Shown: piece after piece, positions 16,223 through 24,932 of the stretch
How positions within the stretch are numbered: the first letter of the stretch is position 1
How the letters are laid out: each line of letters begins with the position of its first letter
Source: Micromonospora coerulea
Lineage (GTDB): Bacteria; Actinomycetota; Actinomycetes; Mycobacteriales; Micromonosporaceae
DNA: 64,000 nucleotides
Direction of reading: 5' to 3'
NCBI RefSeq assembly: GCF_016598485.1
Contig: NZ_JAEMUW010000022.1
Span: forward strand, 34,817-98,816
The notes under the pieces: model-generated
Told to the model about the DNA's origin: nothing
Databases searched by the model: none
What the model saw: the letters and a program-made list of their open reading frames with translations, nothing else
Translations under genes and position numbers: made by a program

Positions 16223-17878
16223 TCAGGCGCGGACCCAGACCGTCACGTCGGTCGGGACCCGGCCGTCCTCGTCGAGCGGGGCGCTGCTCTGCACCACCTC
16301 GCCGGCCGGTGCCGAGACGGCGGCCTGGCCGAAGTTGGTCAGCACGGTCAGGCCGCCGTTGCGGAAGGCGATCACCTCGTCGCCGGTGGAGAGCCACTCC
16401 AGCGGCCCCCGGGCCAGCCCGTGCTCGCGGCGCAGCCGCAACGCGGTGCGGTACAGCTCGTACGTCGAGCCCGGCACCCCGCGCTGCCGGTCCAGGGCGT
16501 ACTCGGCCCAGGACGGGGGCTGCGGCAGCCAGCTCGCGTCGGTGGGCCCGAAGCCGTACGACGGGGCGTCGGCCTCCCACGGGATCGGCACCCGGCAGCC
16601 GTCCCGGCCGCGCTCGGTGTGCCCGCTGCGCTCCCAGGTCGGGTCCTGCCGGGCCTCGTCGGGCAGCGTGGTGTGTTCCGGCAGCCCCAGCTCCTCGCCC
16701 TGGTAGAGGTAGGCGGAGCCGGGCAGGGCGAGCATCAGCAGACTGGCCGCCCGGGCCCGGCGCAGGCCGAGCGCCGCGTCCGGCTGCGGGTCGCCGATGC
16801 CGATGCCGTTCGGCCGCGGCGCGCCGATCGGCAGCGCGAGCCGGGAGGCGTGCCGCACCACGTCGTGGTTGGAGAGCACCCAGGTGGTGGGGGCGCCGAC
16901 CGCGTCGGTGGCCTCCAGCGAGCGGGTGATCACCGCGTACTGGGCCGGGGCGGTCCAGGCGGCGAGCAGGTACTCGAAGTTGAACGCCTGGTGCATTTCG
17001 TCCGGCCGGACGTAGTGGGCCAGCCGCTCGGCCGGCTCCACCCACGCCTCGGCAACCAGGATCCGCTCCCCGCCGTACGAGTCGAGCAGCCTCCGCCACT
17101 CGCGGTAGATCTCGTGCACGCCGTCCTGGTCCCACATCGGCGGGCGCGGCTTGTCCACCTCCTGGCCGGAGAGGATCTCGTGCGGCTCCTGCCAGTCGGC
17201 CAGGTCGGCCTGCTTGATCAGCCCGTGTGCCACGTCCACCCGGAACCCGTCGACGCCCCGGTCCAGCCAGAACCGGAGGATGTCCAGGAACTCGGCGCGA
17301 ACCTCGGGGCTGTCCCAGTTGAGGTCGGGCTGGCCGGTGTCGAAGAGGTGCAGGTACCACTGCCCGTCGGGCACCCGGGTCCACGCCGGCCCGCCGAAGA
17401 CGCTCTGCCAGTCGTTCGGCGGCGCGGCGCCCTGCGGTCCCTTGCCGTCCCGGAAGACGTACCGCTGCCGCTCCGGGCTGCCCGGCGCGGCAGCCAGCGC
17501 CGCCTGGAACCAGCGGTGCGCGGACGAGGTGTGGTTCGGCACCAGGTCGACGATGACCCGTAGGCCGCGCGCCTTGGCCTCGGCGATCATCTTGTCGGCG
17601 TCCCCGAGCCGGCCGAACAGCGGGTCGACGTCCCGGTAGTCGGCCACGTCGTACCCGGCGTCGGCCTGCGGCGACGGGTAGAACGGCGACAGCCAGACCG
17701 CGTCGACGCCGAGCTCGGCGAGGTGATCGAGGCGGGCGGTGATGCCGGGGAGGTCCCCGATGCCATCGCCGTCGGAGTCGGCGAAGGAGCGCGGGTAGAT
17801 CTGGTAGATGACGGCCTCGGTCCACCAGCCGGTGGCCGGGGCGCCGGCCGTTTCCTGCTGCGTCACGTCGGTGTTCAG
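16223..17878 (-). CDS. Alpha-glucosidase / oligo-1,6-glucosidase (GH13)
   Basis: Cytoplasmic GH13 enzyme of about 551 residues that releases glucose from alpha-1,4 or alpha-1,6 oligosaccharides such as maltose, trehalose-like or isomalto-sugars. Start of the barrel is IYQIYPRSFADSDGDGIGDL; catalytic residues are visible: nucleophile in GFRVDVAHGL (~214), acid/base in LVAEAWVEP (~274), and the third Asp in LSNHDVVRH (~335). The reading frame has CTG at 17878 after a good GGGGAG and GTG at 17866; no ATG is available, so the start is one of these. Downstream of the LacI gene on the same strand, it is likely part of the regulon of that repressor together with the ABC transporter. Confidence 0.92.
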   Translation of the reverse strand: MNTDVTQQETAGAPATGWWTEAVIYQIYPRSFADSDGDGIGDLPGITARLDHLAELGVDAVWLSPFYPSPQADAGYDVADYRDVDPLFGRLGDADKMIAEAKARGLRVIVDLVPNHTSSAHRWFQAALAAAPGSPERQRYVFRDGKGPQGAAPPNDWQSVFGGPAWTRVPDGQWYLHLFDTGQPDLNWDSPEVRAEFLDILRFWLDRGVDGFRVDVAHGLIKQADLADWQEPHEILSGQEVDKPRPPMWDQDGVHEIYREWRRLLDSYGGERILVAEAWVEPAERLAHYVRPDEMHQAFNFEYLLAAWTAPAQYAVITRSLEATDAVGAPTTWVLSNHDVVRHASRLALPIGAPRPNGIGIGDPQPDAALGLRRARAASLLMLALPGSAYLYQGEELGLPEHTTLPDEARQDPTWERSGHTERGRDGCRVPIPWEADAPSYGFGPTDASWLPQPPSWAEYALDRQRGVPGSTYELYRTALRLRREHGLARGPLEWLSTGDEVIAFRNGGLTVLTNFGQAAVSAPAGEVVQSSAPLDEDGRVPTDVTVWVRA

Positions 17879-17961
17879 AGCCTTCTCCCCTTGTTTCGTG
17901 CCGTGCCGTCCGAGACCGGACGGAGGTGCGGTGCGGCCGCCGCGCGGACGGCCGAATCTGT

Positions 17962-19035
17962 TCAGTGTGCCCGGGGCGGTGCGGTCGACTCCCGCACGAC
18001 CAGCCGAGTGGGCAGGATCACCGGTGGCATCGGCGTGTCGCCGGGGGCGTCCCCGCCCCGCTGTGCCGGGAGATGCCCGGCGTACGGCTCGGCGGTGCGG
18101 ACGCCGAGCGGGTCGAGCAGGATCCGCGCGGCGAGCAGCCCCTGCTCCGTCGCCGGCTGGGCGATGGTGCTCAGCCCGAGCACCTTGGCCAGGTCGTGGT
18201 CGTCGATGCCGATCACGCTGACGTCCTGCGGCACCCGGAGCCCGGCGTCCCGCAGCGCGGTCATCGCGCCCATCGCCATCTCGTCGCACGCCGCGAAGAT
18301 GGCGGTGGGCGGTTCGCCCCGGGCCAGCAGCTCGGCGGTGGCCCGGTTGCCGCCGTCGATGGTGAACTGCGACTCCACGTCAAGGCTGGGGTCGGGGCGG
18401 ATCCCGGCCGCGCGGAGCGCCGCCTGGTAGCCCCGCCGCCGGTCCAGGTGGGTGGTGAAGGCCAGCTCGTCGTCCGGGTCGCCGGAGATGTGCGCGATCC
18501 GGGTGTGGCCGAGGTCGAGCAGGTGCCGGGTGGCGGTCCGCGCGGCGGCCACGTCGTCGATCCGGACGCACGGCCAACCGGGCACGTCCGTGCCGGAGCT
18601 GATGGTGACGCCGGGCAGGTCCAGCGCGGTCAGCGCGGTCACCTCCGGCGGGCGCAATGGCGTGGCGACCAGGATGACCGCGTCCACCCGCTTGTGCAGG
18701 CTGGCGGTGCGCAGCACCCGCTGGCGGGTCTGCTCCCGGCCGCCGAGGTTGTAGAGCAGCAGGTCGTAGCCGGACTCGTGGAGGAACTCCTCGACCGCCT
18801 CGACGACCGTGCCGAAAAACCAGCGGGTGATCCGGGGGACCACCACGGCGACCGTGCCGGTCTTTCCGCCGGCCAGCCGGGACGCGCTCGGGGAGACCGC
18901 GTACTCGAGCTGCTCCGCGGCGGCGAGGACCCGGCGCCGGGTCGCGGCCGAGACGGTGGGGAGGCCGCGCAGCGCCCGCGAGACGGTGGCCGTGGAGACC
19001 CCGGCCAGGCGGGCGACATCGTCAATCTTGGTCAT
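17962..19035 (-). CDS. LacI family transcriptional regulator
   Basis: 357-residue LacI-type repressor. N-terminal HTH is textbook (TKIDDVARLAGVSTATVSRA, residues 2-21) followed by the hinge helix region SPSASRLAGGKTGTVAVVVP and a periplasmic-binding-protein-like sugar domain (AACDEMAMGAMTALRDAG; DVSVIGIDDHDLA). It lies between the transporter genes and the GH13 gene, all on the minus strand, and should repress them through the palindrome ATGTAAGCGCTTGCAT found upstream of the binding protein gene (22588-22603). The inducer is probably an alpha-glucoside. ATG 19035 is clear; there is a 62-bp gap after the permease gene. Confidence 0.93.
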   Translation of the reverse strand: MTKIDDVARLAGVSTATVSRALRGLPTVSAATRRRVLAAAEQLEYAVSPSASRLAGGKTGTVAVVVPRITRWFFGTVVEAVEEFLHESGYDLLLYNLGGREQTRQRVLRTASLHKRVDAVILVATPLRPPEVTALTALDLPGVTISSGTDVPGWPCVRIDDVAAARTATRHLLDLGHTRIAHISGDPDDELAFTTHLDRRRGYQAALRAAGIRPDPSLDVESQFTIDGGNRATAELLARGEPPTAIFAACDEMAMGAMTALRDAGLRVPQDVSVIGIDDHDLAKVLGLSTIAQPATEQGLLAARILLDPLGVRTAEPYAGHLPAQRGGDAPGDTPMPPVILPTRLVVRESTAPPRAH

Positions 19036-19097
19036 CGTTCCCCCCGCTCCACCCGCGCCCGCCGCCGCCGGGGGACCGGCGGCGGCGGACCGACGGG

Positions 19098-20060
19098 TCA
19101 GCCCTTGACGCTGCCGGCGAGCAGGCCGCGGACGAAGTAACGCTGGAGGGACAGGAACACGATCAGCGGTACGACGATCGACACGAACGCGCCGGCGGTC
19201 AGCCGCTGCCATTCGTTGCCCCGGGTGCCGGCCATCTGGGCCAGCCGGACGGTGAGCGGGGCGGTCTCGTCGCCGCCCCCGGCGAAGATCAGCGCGACCA
19301 GCAGGTCGTTCCAGACCCAGAGGAACTGGAAGATGCCGAAGGCCGCCAGGGCCGGGGTGATCAGTGGCAGGACGATGGTGCGGAAGATCTTCGGATGGGT
19401 GGCCCCGTCGACCCGGGCCGCCTCCATCAGGTCCTTGGGCAGCTGCGAGATGAAGTTGTGCAGCAGGAAGACGGCGAACGGGAGCGCGAAACAGGTGTGC
19501 GCGAACCACACCTGGGCGAACTTCTGCTCGTCGACCAGGTCCCAGGCCGGCATCAGGGTGACGCCGCCAAGGGTGACGCCGGTGGAGAAGAACTTCAGCA
19601 GCGGCACCAGGGCCATCTGCAGCGGCACGATCTGCAACGAGAAGATCGCGATGTACAGCCAGTCCCGGCCCTTGAAGTTGATCCAGGCCAGCGCGTACGC
19701 GGCCAGCGACGCGAAGGCGAGCGGGAAGAGCACCGACGGGATGGTGATCGCCAGCGAGTTGATGAAGTAGCTGGCGAGCTGGCCGGACGAGGAGGAGGTG
19801 CTGAAGAGCACCTGCTGGTAGTTGTCCAGGGTGAACTGCGGGTTGGTGAAGAACGTCCACCAGCCCGTGGTCTTGATCTCGTTCTCGGGCCGGATGGAGG
19901 AGACCAGCAGGCCGAAGGTGGGGATGGTCCAGACCAGCGCGATGACGATCGAGGCCAGCGTCGCGGTACGGCTGTTCAGCCGCTTGCGGACGCGGGCGAC
20001 GCGCGTGGTCTTCCCGGTGGCCTGGGTGCCGGCGGGGATGGTGGGCGTGGCGGTGGTCAT
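19098..20060 (-). CDS. Carbohydrate ABC transporter permease (MalG-type)
   Basis: Inner-membrane permease of 320 residues with six TM helices; the N-terminal ~30 residues are basic and cytoplasmic. The EAA loop that docks the ATPase is EAARVDGATHPKIFRTI, followed by LPLITPALAAFGIF. It belongs to the MalG branch of CUT1 sugar importers and pairs with the MalF-type permease encoded 1 nt upstream. No ATPase gene lies in the cluster; CUT1 importers in actinobacteria usually share an MsiK ATPase encoded elsewhere. Ends with the typical RYFVRGLLAGSVKG tail. Confidence 0.93.
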   Translation of the reverse strand: MTTATPTIPAGTQATGKTTRVARVRKRLNSRTATLASIVIALVWTIPTFGLLVSSIRPENEIKTTGWWTFFTNPQFTLDNYQQVLFSTSSSSGQLASYFINSLAITIPSVLFPLAFASLAAYALAWINFKGRDWLYIAIFSLQIVPLQMALVPLLKFFSTGVTLGGVTLMPAWDLVDEQKFAQVWFAHTCFALPFAVFLLHNFISQLPKDLMEAARVDGATHPKIFRTIVLPLITPALAAFGIFQFLWVWNDLLVALIFAGGGDETAPLTVRLAQMAGTRGNEWQRLTAGAFVSIVVPLIVFLSLQRYFVRGLLAGSVKG

Positions 20061-20061
20061 C

Positions 20062-21111
20062 TCAGCCCTCCCGCTGCTGACGCAGGTTGCGGATCTGGTA
20101 GATCACGATCGGGATGACCAGGACGAAGAGGAAGACCGCCAGGGCCGAGCCCTGCCCGTTCTCTTGGTACCGGAACGCCTGGTTGTACATCTCGTTCGCG
20201 ATGACGCTGGTGTCGTAGTTGCCGTTGGTCGCGGTCCGGACGATGTCGAAGACCTTGAGCGTGGCGATCGACAGCGTCACGACCACCACGATCAGCGCCG
20301 GCCGGATGCTCGGCATGGTGATCTGCCAGAACATCTGCCACGGGCTGACCCCGTCCAGACGGGCCGCCTCGACGATGTCGGCCGGGATGGCCTTGATCGC
20401 GGCGGAGAGCACCACCATGGCGAAGCCGGCCTGGATCCAGATCATGATCACGATGAGCAGGAAGGTGTTCAGCGGCGATTCGAGCAGCCACTGCTTCGGC
20501 TCGCCGCCGAGGCCGACCACGATCTGGTTGAGCAGACCGATCTGCTCCTGACCGTCGCCCCGGTAGGCGTAGACGAACTTCCAGATGATGGTGGCACCGA
20601 CGAACGAGATGGCCATCGGCAGGAAGATCAGCGACTTGGCGACCGCCTCGAACCGGGCCTTGTCCACCAGCACGGCGTAGAGCAGGCCGAACGAGGTGGC
20701 CACCAGCGGGACCAGGATCACCCACACCAGCGTGTTGATCAGCACCCGGATGATCGAGCCTTCGGAGAACATCCAGCCGTAGTTGCGCAGGCCCACCCAG
20801 CCGCTGCTGTCGGCGTTCATGAAGGAGAGCAGCGTGGTGCGGATCGCCGGCACCACCAGCCCGATCGTGAGCAGCAGCAGCGTCGGCAGCAGGAAGAAGA
20901 GCGCGAAGAGCCCCTCCCGCTGCTTGCGCCGGCGGGGCAGCGGGGCGCCGCTCGCCGAGGCGGCGATCAACTGCGCCTCGCGACGGCGGGCGAACCAGGC
21001 CGGCACCACGTCGAGGAGCAGGAGCAGGCCGCCCACCACCACGACGAAAGCGATAAGCCCGTACATCAGCATGAGGAACTTCGGCTGTTCCTCCGCGAAG
21101 TCGAACTCCAT
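20062..21111 (-). CDS. Carbohydrate ABC transporter permease (MalF-type)
   Basis: 349-residue permease. An additional N-terminal TM helix (FLMLMYGLIAFVVVVGGLLL) precedes the common core of six, and a basic cytoplasmic loop (PRRRKQREG) separates them. The EAA motif is EAARLDGVSPWQMFWQI. It forms the import channel with the MalG-type partner. ATG 21111 is chosen because GGAGGG stands 3-8 nt before it; an upstream in-frame extension is not needed. The spacer to the upstream binding protein gene holds a stable hairpin that probably tunes expression between them. Confidence 0.92.
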   Translation of the reverse strand: MEFDFAEEQPKFLMLMYGLIAFVVVVGGLLLLLDVVPAWFARRREAQLIAASASGAPLPRRRKQREGLFALFFLLPTLLLLTIGLVVPAIRTTLLSFMNADSSGWVGLRNYGWMFSEGSIIRVLINTLVWVILVPLVATSFGLLYAVLVDKARFEAVAKSLIFLPMAISFVGATIIWKFVYAYRGDGQEQIGLLNQIVVGLGGEPKQWLLESPLNTFLLIVIMIWIQAGFAMVVLSAAIKAIPADIVEAARLDGVSPWQMFWQITMPSIRPALIVVVVTLSIATLKVFDIVRTATNGNYDTSVIANEMYNQAFRYQENGQGSALAVFLFVLVIPIVIYQIRNLRQQREG

Positions 21112-21138
21112 CGACCCTCCTTCAAGGGTTCGGTCGAG

Positions 21139-21172
21139 GGTGGCCCGGCCCGCGGATGCGGACCGGGCCACC
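21139..21172 (-). terminator. Intercistronic hairpin between binding protein and permease genes
   Basis: 15-bp stem with one mismatch (21139-21153 against 21158-21172, loop GGAT) starts 8 nt after the binding protein stop. In ABC operons such hairpins stabilise the binding protein mRNA or terminate part of the transcripts, giving more binding protein than permease. Confidence 0.6.
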
Positions 21173-21180
21173 GCCTCAGA

Positions 21181-22521
21181 TCACTTCCAGCTGGCCTCGA
21201 TGCCGTTGAGCACCGTGGTGGTGTCCTTGCCGTTGATCCAGTCGACCATGCCCTTCCAGAAGGTGCCCGCGCCGACCGCGGCCGGCATCAGGTCCGAGCC
21301 GTCGAAGCGGAAGACGGTCTTCTGGTCCTGCAGGATCTGGACGGAGAGCTTGTCCACCGGGTTCGGGACGTTGTTGATGTCGAGCTTCTTGTTCGCCGAC
21401 AGCCAGTCGCCGATCTTGGCGCGGCTGTTGACGTACTCGCCGGAGGCCAGGTAGGTCTGCACCGCCTGGACCTCGGGACGGTCCGCGAAGGCCGAGACGA
21501 ACTCGCCGGCACCCAGCACCGGCTTGCCCTTGGCCGGGTCGATGGCCGGGAAGTAGAACGCGAAGACGTCGCCGTCCTCGGCCACCTTGGTGCCCTCCGG
21601 CCACTGGTTGGCGTAGAAGGACGCCTGGCGGTGCATGGCGCACTTGCCGGTGGTGATCGGCGTGCCGGCCTCCTGGAAGGAGGTGGTGGCGATGCTCTTC
21701 ACGCCGCCGAAGCCGCCGTTGACGTACTTCTCGTTCTTGAGGATGGTGCCGGCCTTGTTGACCGCGTCGGCGACCTTCGGGTCGTTGAACGGGATGCCGT
21801 GCGTGGTCCACTGGTCGTAGACCTCGGGACCCTGGGTCCGCAGCATCACGTCTTCGATCCAGTCGGTGGCCGGCCAGCCGGTGGCGTCACCGGACTCGAT
21901 GCCGGCGCACCACGGCTTGGTGCCGCTCCCCGCGATCTTGTCGCTCAGGGCGATGAGCTCGTCCCAGGTGGTCGGGACGGTCCAGCCCTTCTCCTTGAAG
22001 GTCTTCGGCGAGTACCACACGTACGACTTGACGTTGGAGCCGAGCGGAACGCCGTAGAGCTTGCCGTCGACGGTGCTGTACTTCAGCCAGTCGGGGGTGA
22101 AGTTCTGCTCGGCCAGCGCCTTGGTGTCGGCGCCGACCGTCTTGATCTTGCCCGAGTCGACGAACCGCTTGAGCAGACCCGGCTGCGGGATGAAGGCCAG
22201 GTCGGGGGCGTTGCCGCCGTCGACCCGGACACCCAGCTGGGCCTCGAACTCGCCGCTGCCCTCGTGGTCGATATCGATGCCGGTGCAGTCCTCGAACTGC
22301 TTCCAGGACTGATCAAGGCGGTCGGCCTCGATGTCCCGGATCGACGAGTAGATCGTCACCTTCTTGCCGTCGTGGCCCTGGTACTTGTCATATGCGGCGC
22401 ACTCCGGGGAGCTCGCCTTCTCGCTCTTCTTGTCGTTGCCGGTGCCGCAGGCGGTGGCGCCGAGCGCCAGCCCCAGTACGCCGGCGATCGCGAGAGCCTG
22501 GCGTGATCTGGCAAACGCCAT
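21181..22521 (-). CDS. Sugar-binding lipoprotein of ABC transporter (CUT1 SBP)
   Basis: Extracellular solute-binding protein, 446 residues. Signal peptide MAFARSRQALAIAGVLGLAL leads to the lipobox GATAC with the modified Cys at residue 25. The mature domain is SBP family 1 (KVTIYSSIRDIEADRLDQSW; FRFDGSDLMPAAVG). It delivers an oligosaccharide to the two permeases encoded downstream; the neighbouring GH13 enzyme suggests an alpha-glucoside. ATG 22521 has SD AAGGAGA. A LacI-type operator sits 67-82 bp upstream of the start codon. Confidence 0.94.
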   Translation of the reverse strand: MAFARSRQALAIAGVLGLALGATACGTGNDKKSEKASSPECAAYDKYQGHDGKKVTIYSSIRDIEADRLDQSWKQFEDCTGIDIDHEGSGEFEAQLGVRVDGGNAPDLAFIPQPGLLKRFVDSGKIKTVGADTKALAEQNFTPDWLKYSTVDGKLYGVPLGSNVKSYVWYSPKTFKEKGWTVPTTWDELIALSDKIAGSGTKPWCAGIESGDATGWPATDWIEDVMLRTQGPEVYDQWTTHGIPFNDPKVADAVNKAGTILKNEKYVNGGFGGVKSIATTSFQEAGTPITTGKCAMHRQASFYANQWPEGTKVAEDGDVFAFYFPAIDPAKGKPVLGAGEFVSAFADRPEVQAVQTYLASGEYVNSRAKIGDWLSANKKLDINNVPNPVDKLSVQILQDQKTVFRFDGSDLMPAAVGAGTFWKGMVDWINGKDTTTVLNGIEASWK

Positions 22522-22587
22522 GCCGATCTCCTTCCTTGCCGGCGCGTGGGGGAACCGAACCCGCGCCGGTCCGATGGTCGTCCCCAC

Positions 22588-22603
22588 ATGTAAGCGCTTG
22601 CAT
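22588..22603. promoter_or_regulatory. LacI-type operator upstream of sugar-binding protein gene
   Basis: ATGTAAGCGCTTGCAT is a 16-bp palindrome with one mismatched pair and the central CG that is typical of LacI/GalR/CcpA-type sites. It lies between the binding protein gene and the divergent M23 peptidase gene and should bind the LacI regulator of the cluster. Confidence 0.8.
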
Positions 22604-22781
22604 CAGTCCGAGTCCACCCCCTGCCGGACACGGCCCGGTAACAATCCCGAAACCCGCTCACCGGCCGTGGGCGCGCTCCCACGCACCGCACTTTCCGGCC
22701 CGCTCCGACCCTTCCCATCGATGGAACTTTCTGTCACGCTGGATCGATCGAATCGAAGGATTTCGACATAGGAGGTGCTGG

Positions 22782-23555
22782 ATGCGTAGACGGTGGTTCA
22801 GCCTCGTGGCGGCCGGCCTGTTGGTCGCGGCGACCCTGCTGCCCGCGGCACCGGCGATGGCCGCGCCGACCTTCAAGGTGCCGTTCCCCTGCGGCCAGTC
22901 CTGGTCGGGGCAGACCCGCTCCGACCACAGCCCGGCGTACGCGATCGACTTCAACCGCACCGACGACCTCGGCGACCCGGTGGTGGCCAGCGCGCCGGGC
23001 ACCGTGGACCGGGTGACCGACCTGGGCGGCACCAGCTACGGCAAGTACGTCCGGATCGACCACGGCGGGGGGTACACCACCTACTACGCCCACCTCAACG
23101 GCTTCAACGTCTCGGTCGGGCAGAGCATCAGCTACGGCAAGGTGATCGGCTGGGTGGGCAGCACCGGCGGCTCCACCGGCCCGCACCTGCACTACGAGCA
23201 GCGGCTCAACGGCAACGACATCCAGGCCCGGTTCAACGGCACGCTCGCGCTCTACTGGGGCACCAAGACGTACACCAGCGACAACAACTGCTCCTCGACC
23301 ACCGCCACCGGGACGGTGAACACCGCCGGCGCGGATCTCACCGTCCGCTCCGGGCCGGGCACCGGCTACACCGCGGTCGGCTCGGTCGCCGACGGCACCA
23401 CGGTCACCATCTACTGCCAGACCTCCGGCACCACGGTCACCGGCACGTACGGCACCAGCTCGATCTGGGACCGGATCGGCAGCGGCCGGTACGTCTCGGA
23501 CGCGTACGTCCAGACCGGCTACGACGGCTACATACCGAACGTCCCCCGCTGCTGA
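22782..23555 (+). CDS. Secreted M23 peptidase with SH3-like C-terminal domain
   Basis: 257-residue exported protein: signal peptide 1-28 (cleavage after APAMA), then an M23/LytM-type domain with the zinc ligands HSPAYAIDF (His ~49, Asp ~56) and HLH (~135), then an SH3b-like domain with DLTVRSGPGTGYTAVGSV. M23 enzymes cut peptide cross-links of peptidoglycan or glycyl bonds. The variable Cys pattern (PCGQSW, DNNCSS, YCQTSG, PRC) suggests disulfides outside the cell. ATG has AGGAGG 6 nt upstream. A GGAAC-N17-CGAT element at 22723-22748 may be an ECF-type promoter. It is divergent from the transporter operon and has no functional link to it that I can see. Confidence 0.9.
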   Translation: MRRRWFSLVAAGLLVAATLLPAAPAMAAPTFKVPFPCGQSWSGQTRSDHSPAYAIDFNRTDDLGDPVVASAPGTVDRVTDLGGTSYGKYVRIDHGGGYTTYYAHLNGFNVSVGQSISYGKVIGWVGSTGGSTGPHLHYEQRLNGNDIQARFNGTLALYWGTKTYTSDNNCSSTTATGTVNTAGADLTVRSGPGTGYTAVGSVADGTTVTIYCQTSGTTVTGTYGTSSIWDRIGSGRYVSDAYVQTGYDGYIPNVPRC

Positions 23556-23567
23556 CGGCGGGGCGCG

Positions 23568-23596
23568 GCCGGGCCCCGGGGCGACCGGGGCCCGGC
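23568..23596 (+). terminator. Hairpin after M23 peptidase gene
   Basis: Perfect 12-bp stem GCCGGGCCCCGG with loop GGCGA, 12 nt after the stop codon; no T-tract. Confidence 0.65.
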
Positions 23597-23739
23597 TCAT
23601 GCGTCCGTCGCCGCCCGGCAGGCGTCACGCCGCCGGGAAGCACGGCGCCGGGGTCGTCGTGCCCGGATGCTCCTGTCTGGGAGGACGGAGCTCCGGACCC
23701 GACGACCCCGGCGGGTCAGGGGAGGTGCGGAATCGGCGC

Positions 23740-23883
23740 CTAACTGAAGATGCTGACGCCACCCGGGCCGACCAGAAGACCGACCACGATGAGGACGACG
23801 CCCCACAGGATCTGCCGGCGGAACAGCGCGAGGATGCCGGCGACCACGAGTACGACTGCGAGAATCCAGAGAATCAGCTCCAT
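23740..23883 (-). CDS. GPGG-motif small membrane protein
   Basis: A 47-residue protein that is too short for most gene finders. It starts ATG-GAG-CTG and reads MELILWILAVVLVVAGILAL, a first TM helix, then FRRQ, a second TM helix ending in LVGPGGVSIFS. The GPGG signature after two hydrophobic segments is the mark of a small membrane protein family found across Streptomyces and Micromonospora; its function is unknown. The gene lies between the M23 gene and the phosphoesterase gene, on its own. An upstream SD is not obvious. Coordinates follow from a clean stop (TAG) and the family motif at the very C-terminus. Confidence 0.75.
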   Translation of the reverse strand: MELILWILAVVLVVAGILALFRRQILWGVVLIVVGLLVGPGGVSIFS

Positions 23884-23923
23884 GGCGGCTGAGTACCCGG
23901 CCATTCGCGCCCGGAAACCTGGC

Positions 23924-24649
23924 TCAGCCGACCAGATGATCTCCCAGGTGGAAGATGCTGTACGCCTGTTTGATCACGGGGTGGGCGACGTTGCGGACCC
24001 GTACCCCGCCCGGCGTGGTGCCCCGCTCCGTTCCGTGGTGGGCATGCCCGTGCAGGGCCAGCGCGGTCGGCGCCGAGTCGATCGCCTGGCCAAGCTGGTA
24101 GCAGCCGAGGAACGGGTAGATCTCCAGCGGCTCGCCGGCGAGGGTGTCCGGCACGGGGGAGTAGTGGGTGAGCGCGACCAGCAGGTCGCACTCCAGCCCG
24201 CGCAGGGCCTTGCCGAGCGCCTCCGAGCTCTCGTTGGTGGTCCGGACGAACGCCTTCATCTCCGGCTCGCCGAAGTCACTGGCGCACCGCCCGGCGAAGC
24301 CGCCGCCGAAGCCCTTCACTCCGGCCACGCCCAGCCGCCCGCCGGCACACTCCAGCACCATCCCCGTCCCTTCCAGCACGGTGATCCCGGCGTCCCCCAG
24401 CACCTTGACCACCTGCGGCACCTGGTCGCACTGGTGGTCGTGGTTGCCGAGCACGGTGATCACCGGCACCCCGAGATTGCCGAACTCCTGGGCCACGCAG
24501 CGCGCCTCGGACTCGGTGCCGTGCCGGGTCAGGTCGCCGGCGAGCAGCAGCACGTCGGCGCAGTCGGGCAGTTCCTCCAGGGCCGGCCGGAACCGGCCGA
24601 CCACGTCCTCGTCCACGTGCACGTCGCCGACGGCGGCGATTCGGATCAC
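23924..24649 (-). CDS. Metallophosphoesterase
   Basis: Calcineurin-like phosphoesterase of 241 residues with all five metal motifs in order: GDVHVDE (8-14), AGDLTRHG, GNHDHQ, THYSP, and HGHAHHG near the C-terminus. Such enzymes hydrolyse phosphomono- or diesters; substrate is not predictable. No signal peptide, so cytoplasmic. GTG start at 24649 gives the usual MIRIAAVGD opening. The gene follows the BON-domain gene by 13 bp on the same strand, so the three genes (nucleotidyltransferase, BON protein, phosphoesterase) may be co-transcribed. Confidence 0.9.
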   Translation of the reverse strand: MIRIAAVGDVHVDEDVVGRFRPALEELPDCADVLLLAGDLTRHGTESEARCVAQEFGNLGVPVITVLGNHDHQCDQVPQVVKVLGDAGITVLEGTGMVLECAGGRLGVAGVKGFGGGFAGRCASDFGEPEMKAFVRTTNESSEALGKALRGLECDLLVALTHYSPVPDTLAGEPLEIYPFLGCYQLGQAIDSAPTALALHGHAHHGTERGTTPGGVRVRNVAHPVIKQAYSIFHLGDHLVG

Positions 24650-24662
24650 GATTCCACCCCCC

Positions 24663-24932
24663 TCACGGCAACTCCTCGACCTGGGTGGGTGCCTGCGCCC
24701 GGATCACCCCGATGTCGCTGGTGATCGGCACGTCGGGGAAGCGCTCGGCCACCCGGCGCAGGATCTCCTCGCGCCGGTGCGGGCTCTCCACCTCGCCGTA
24801 GAGGACCAGCCCCCGCTCGCGGCGGAGCACGGTGATCCCCTGCTCGGCGACGTCCGGGTCCTCGGCCAGCAGACGGTGGATCTCCGCCTCGACGTACTCG
24901 TCGGGCGGCGCGCCGCCGTGCTCCTCGTTCAC
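24663..24932 (-). CDS. BON-domain-like small protein
   Basis: 89-residue protein. Its core (EAEIHRLLAEDPDVAEQGIT, then VLRRERGLVLYGEVESPHRREEI, and VPITSDIGV) matches the BON fold: an alpha/beta unit with the 'G-V-x-L-x-G-x-V' strand that binds phospholipids or other hydrophobic surfaces in OsmY-type proteins. There is no signal peptide, unlike OsmY. GTG 24932 with SD AAGGGAG is chosen; it overlaps the stop of the nucleotidyltransferase by 4 nt, so the two are coupled. A longer frame upstream has no homology. Confidence 0.75.
   Translation of the reverse strand: MNEEHGGAPPDEYVEAEIHRLLAEDPDVAEQGITVLRRERGLVLYGEVESPHRREEILRRVAERFPDVPITSDIGVIRAQAPTQVEELP

Noticed and set aside
19822..22506. Long plus-strand open frame over the ABC transporter genes
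   Set aside because: Shadow of three clear minus-strand genes; composition is low-complexity and without homology.
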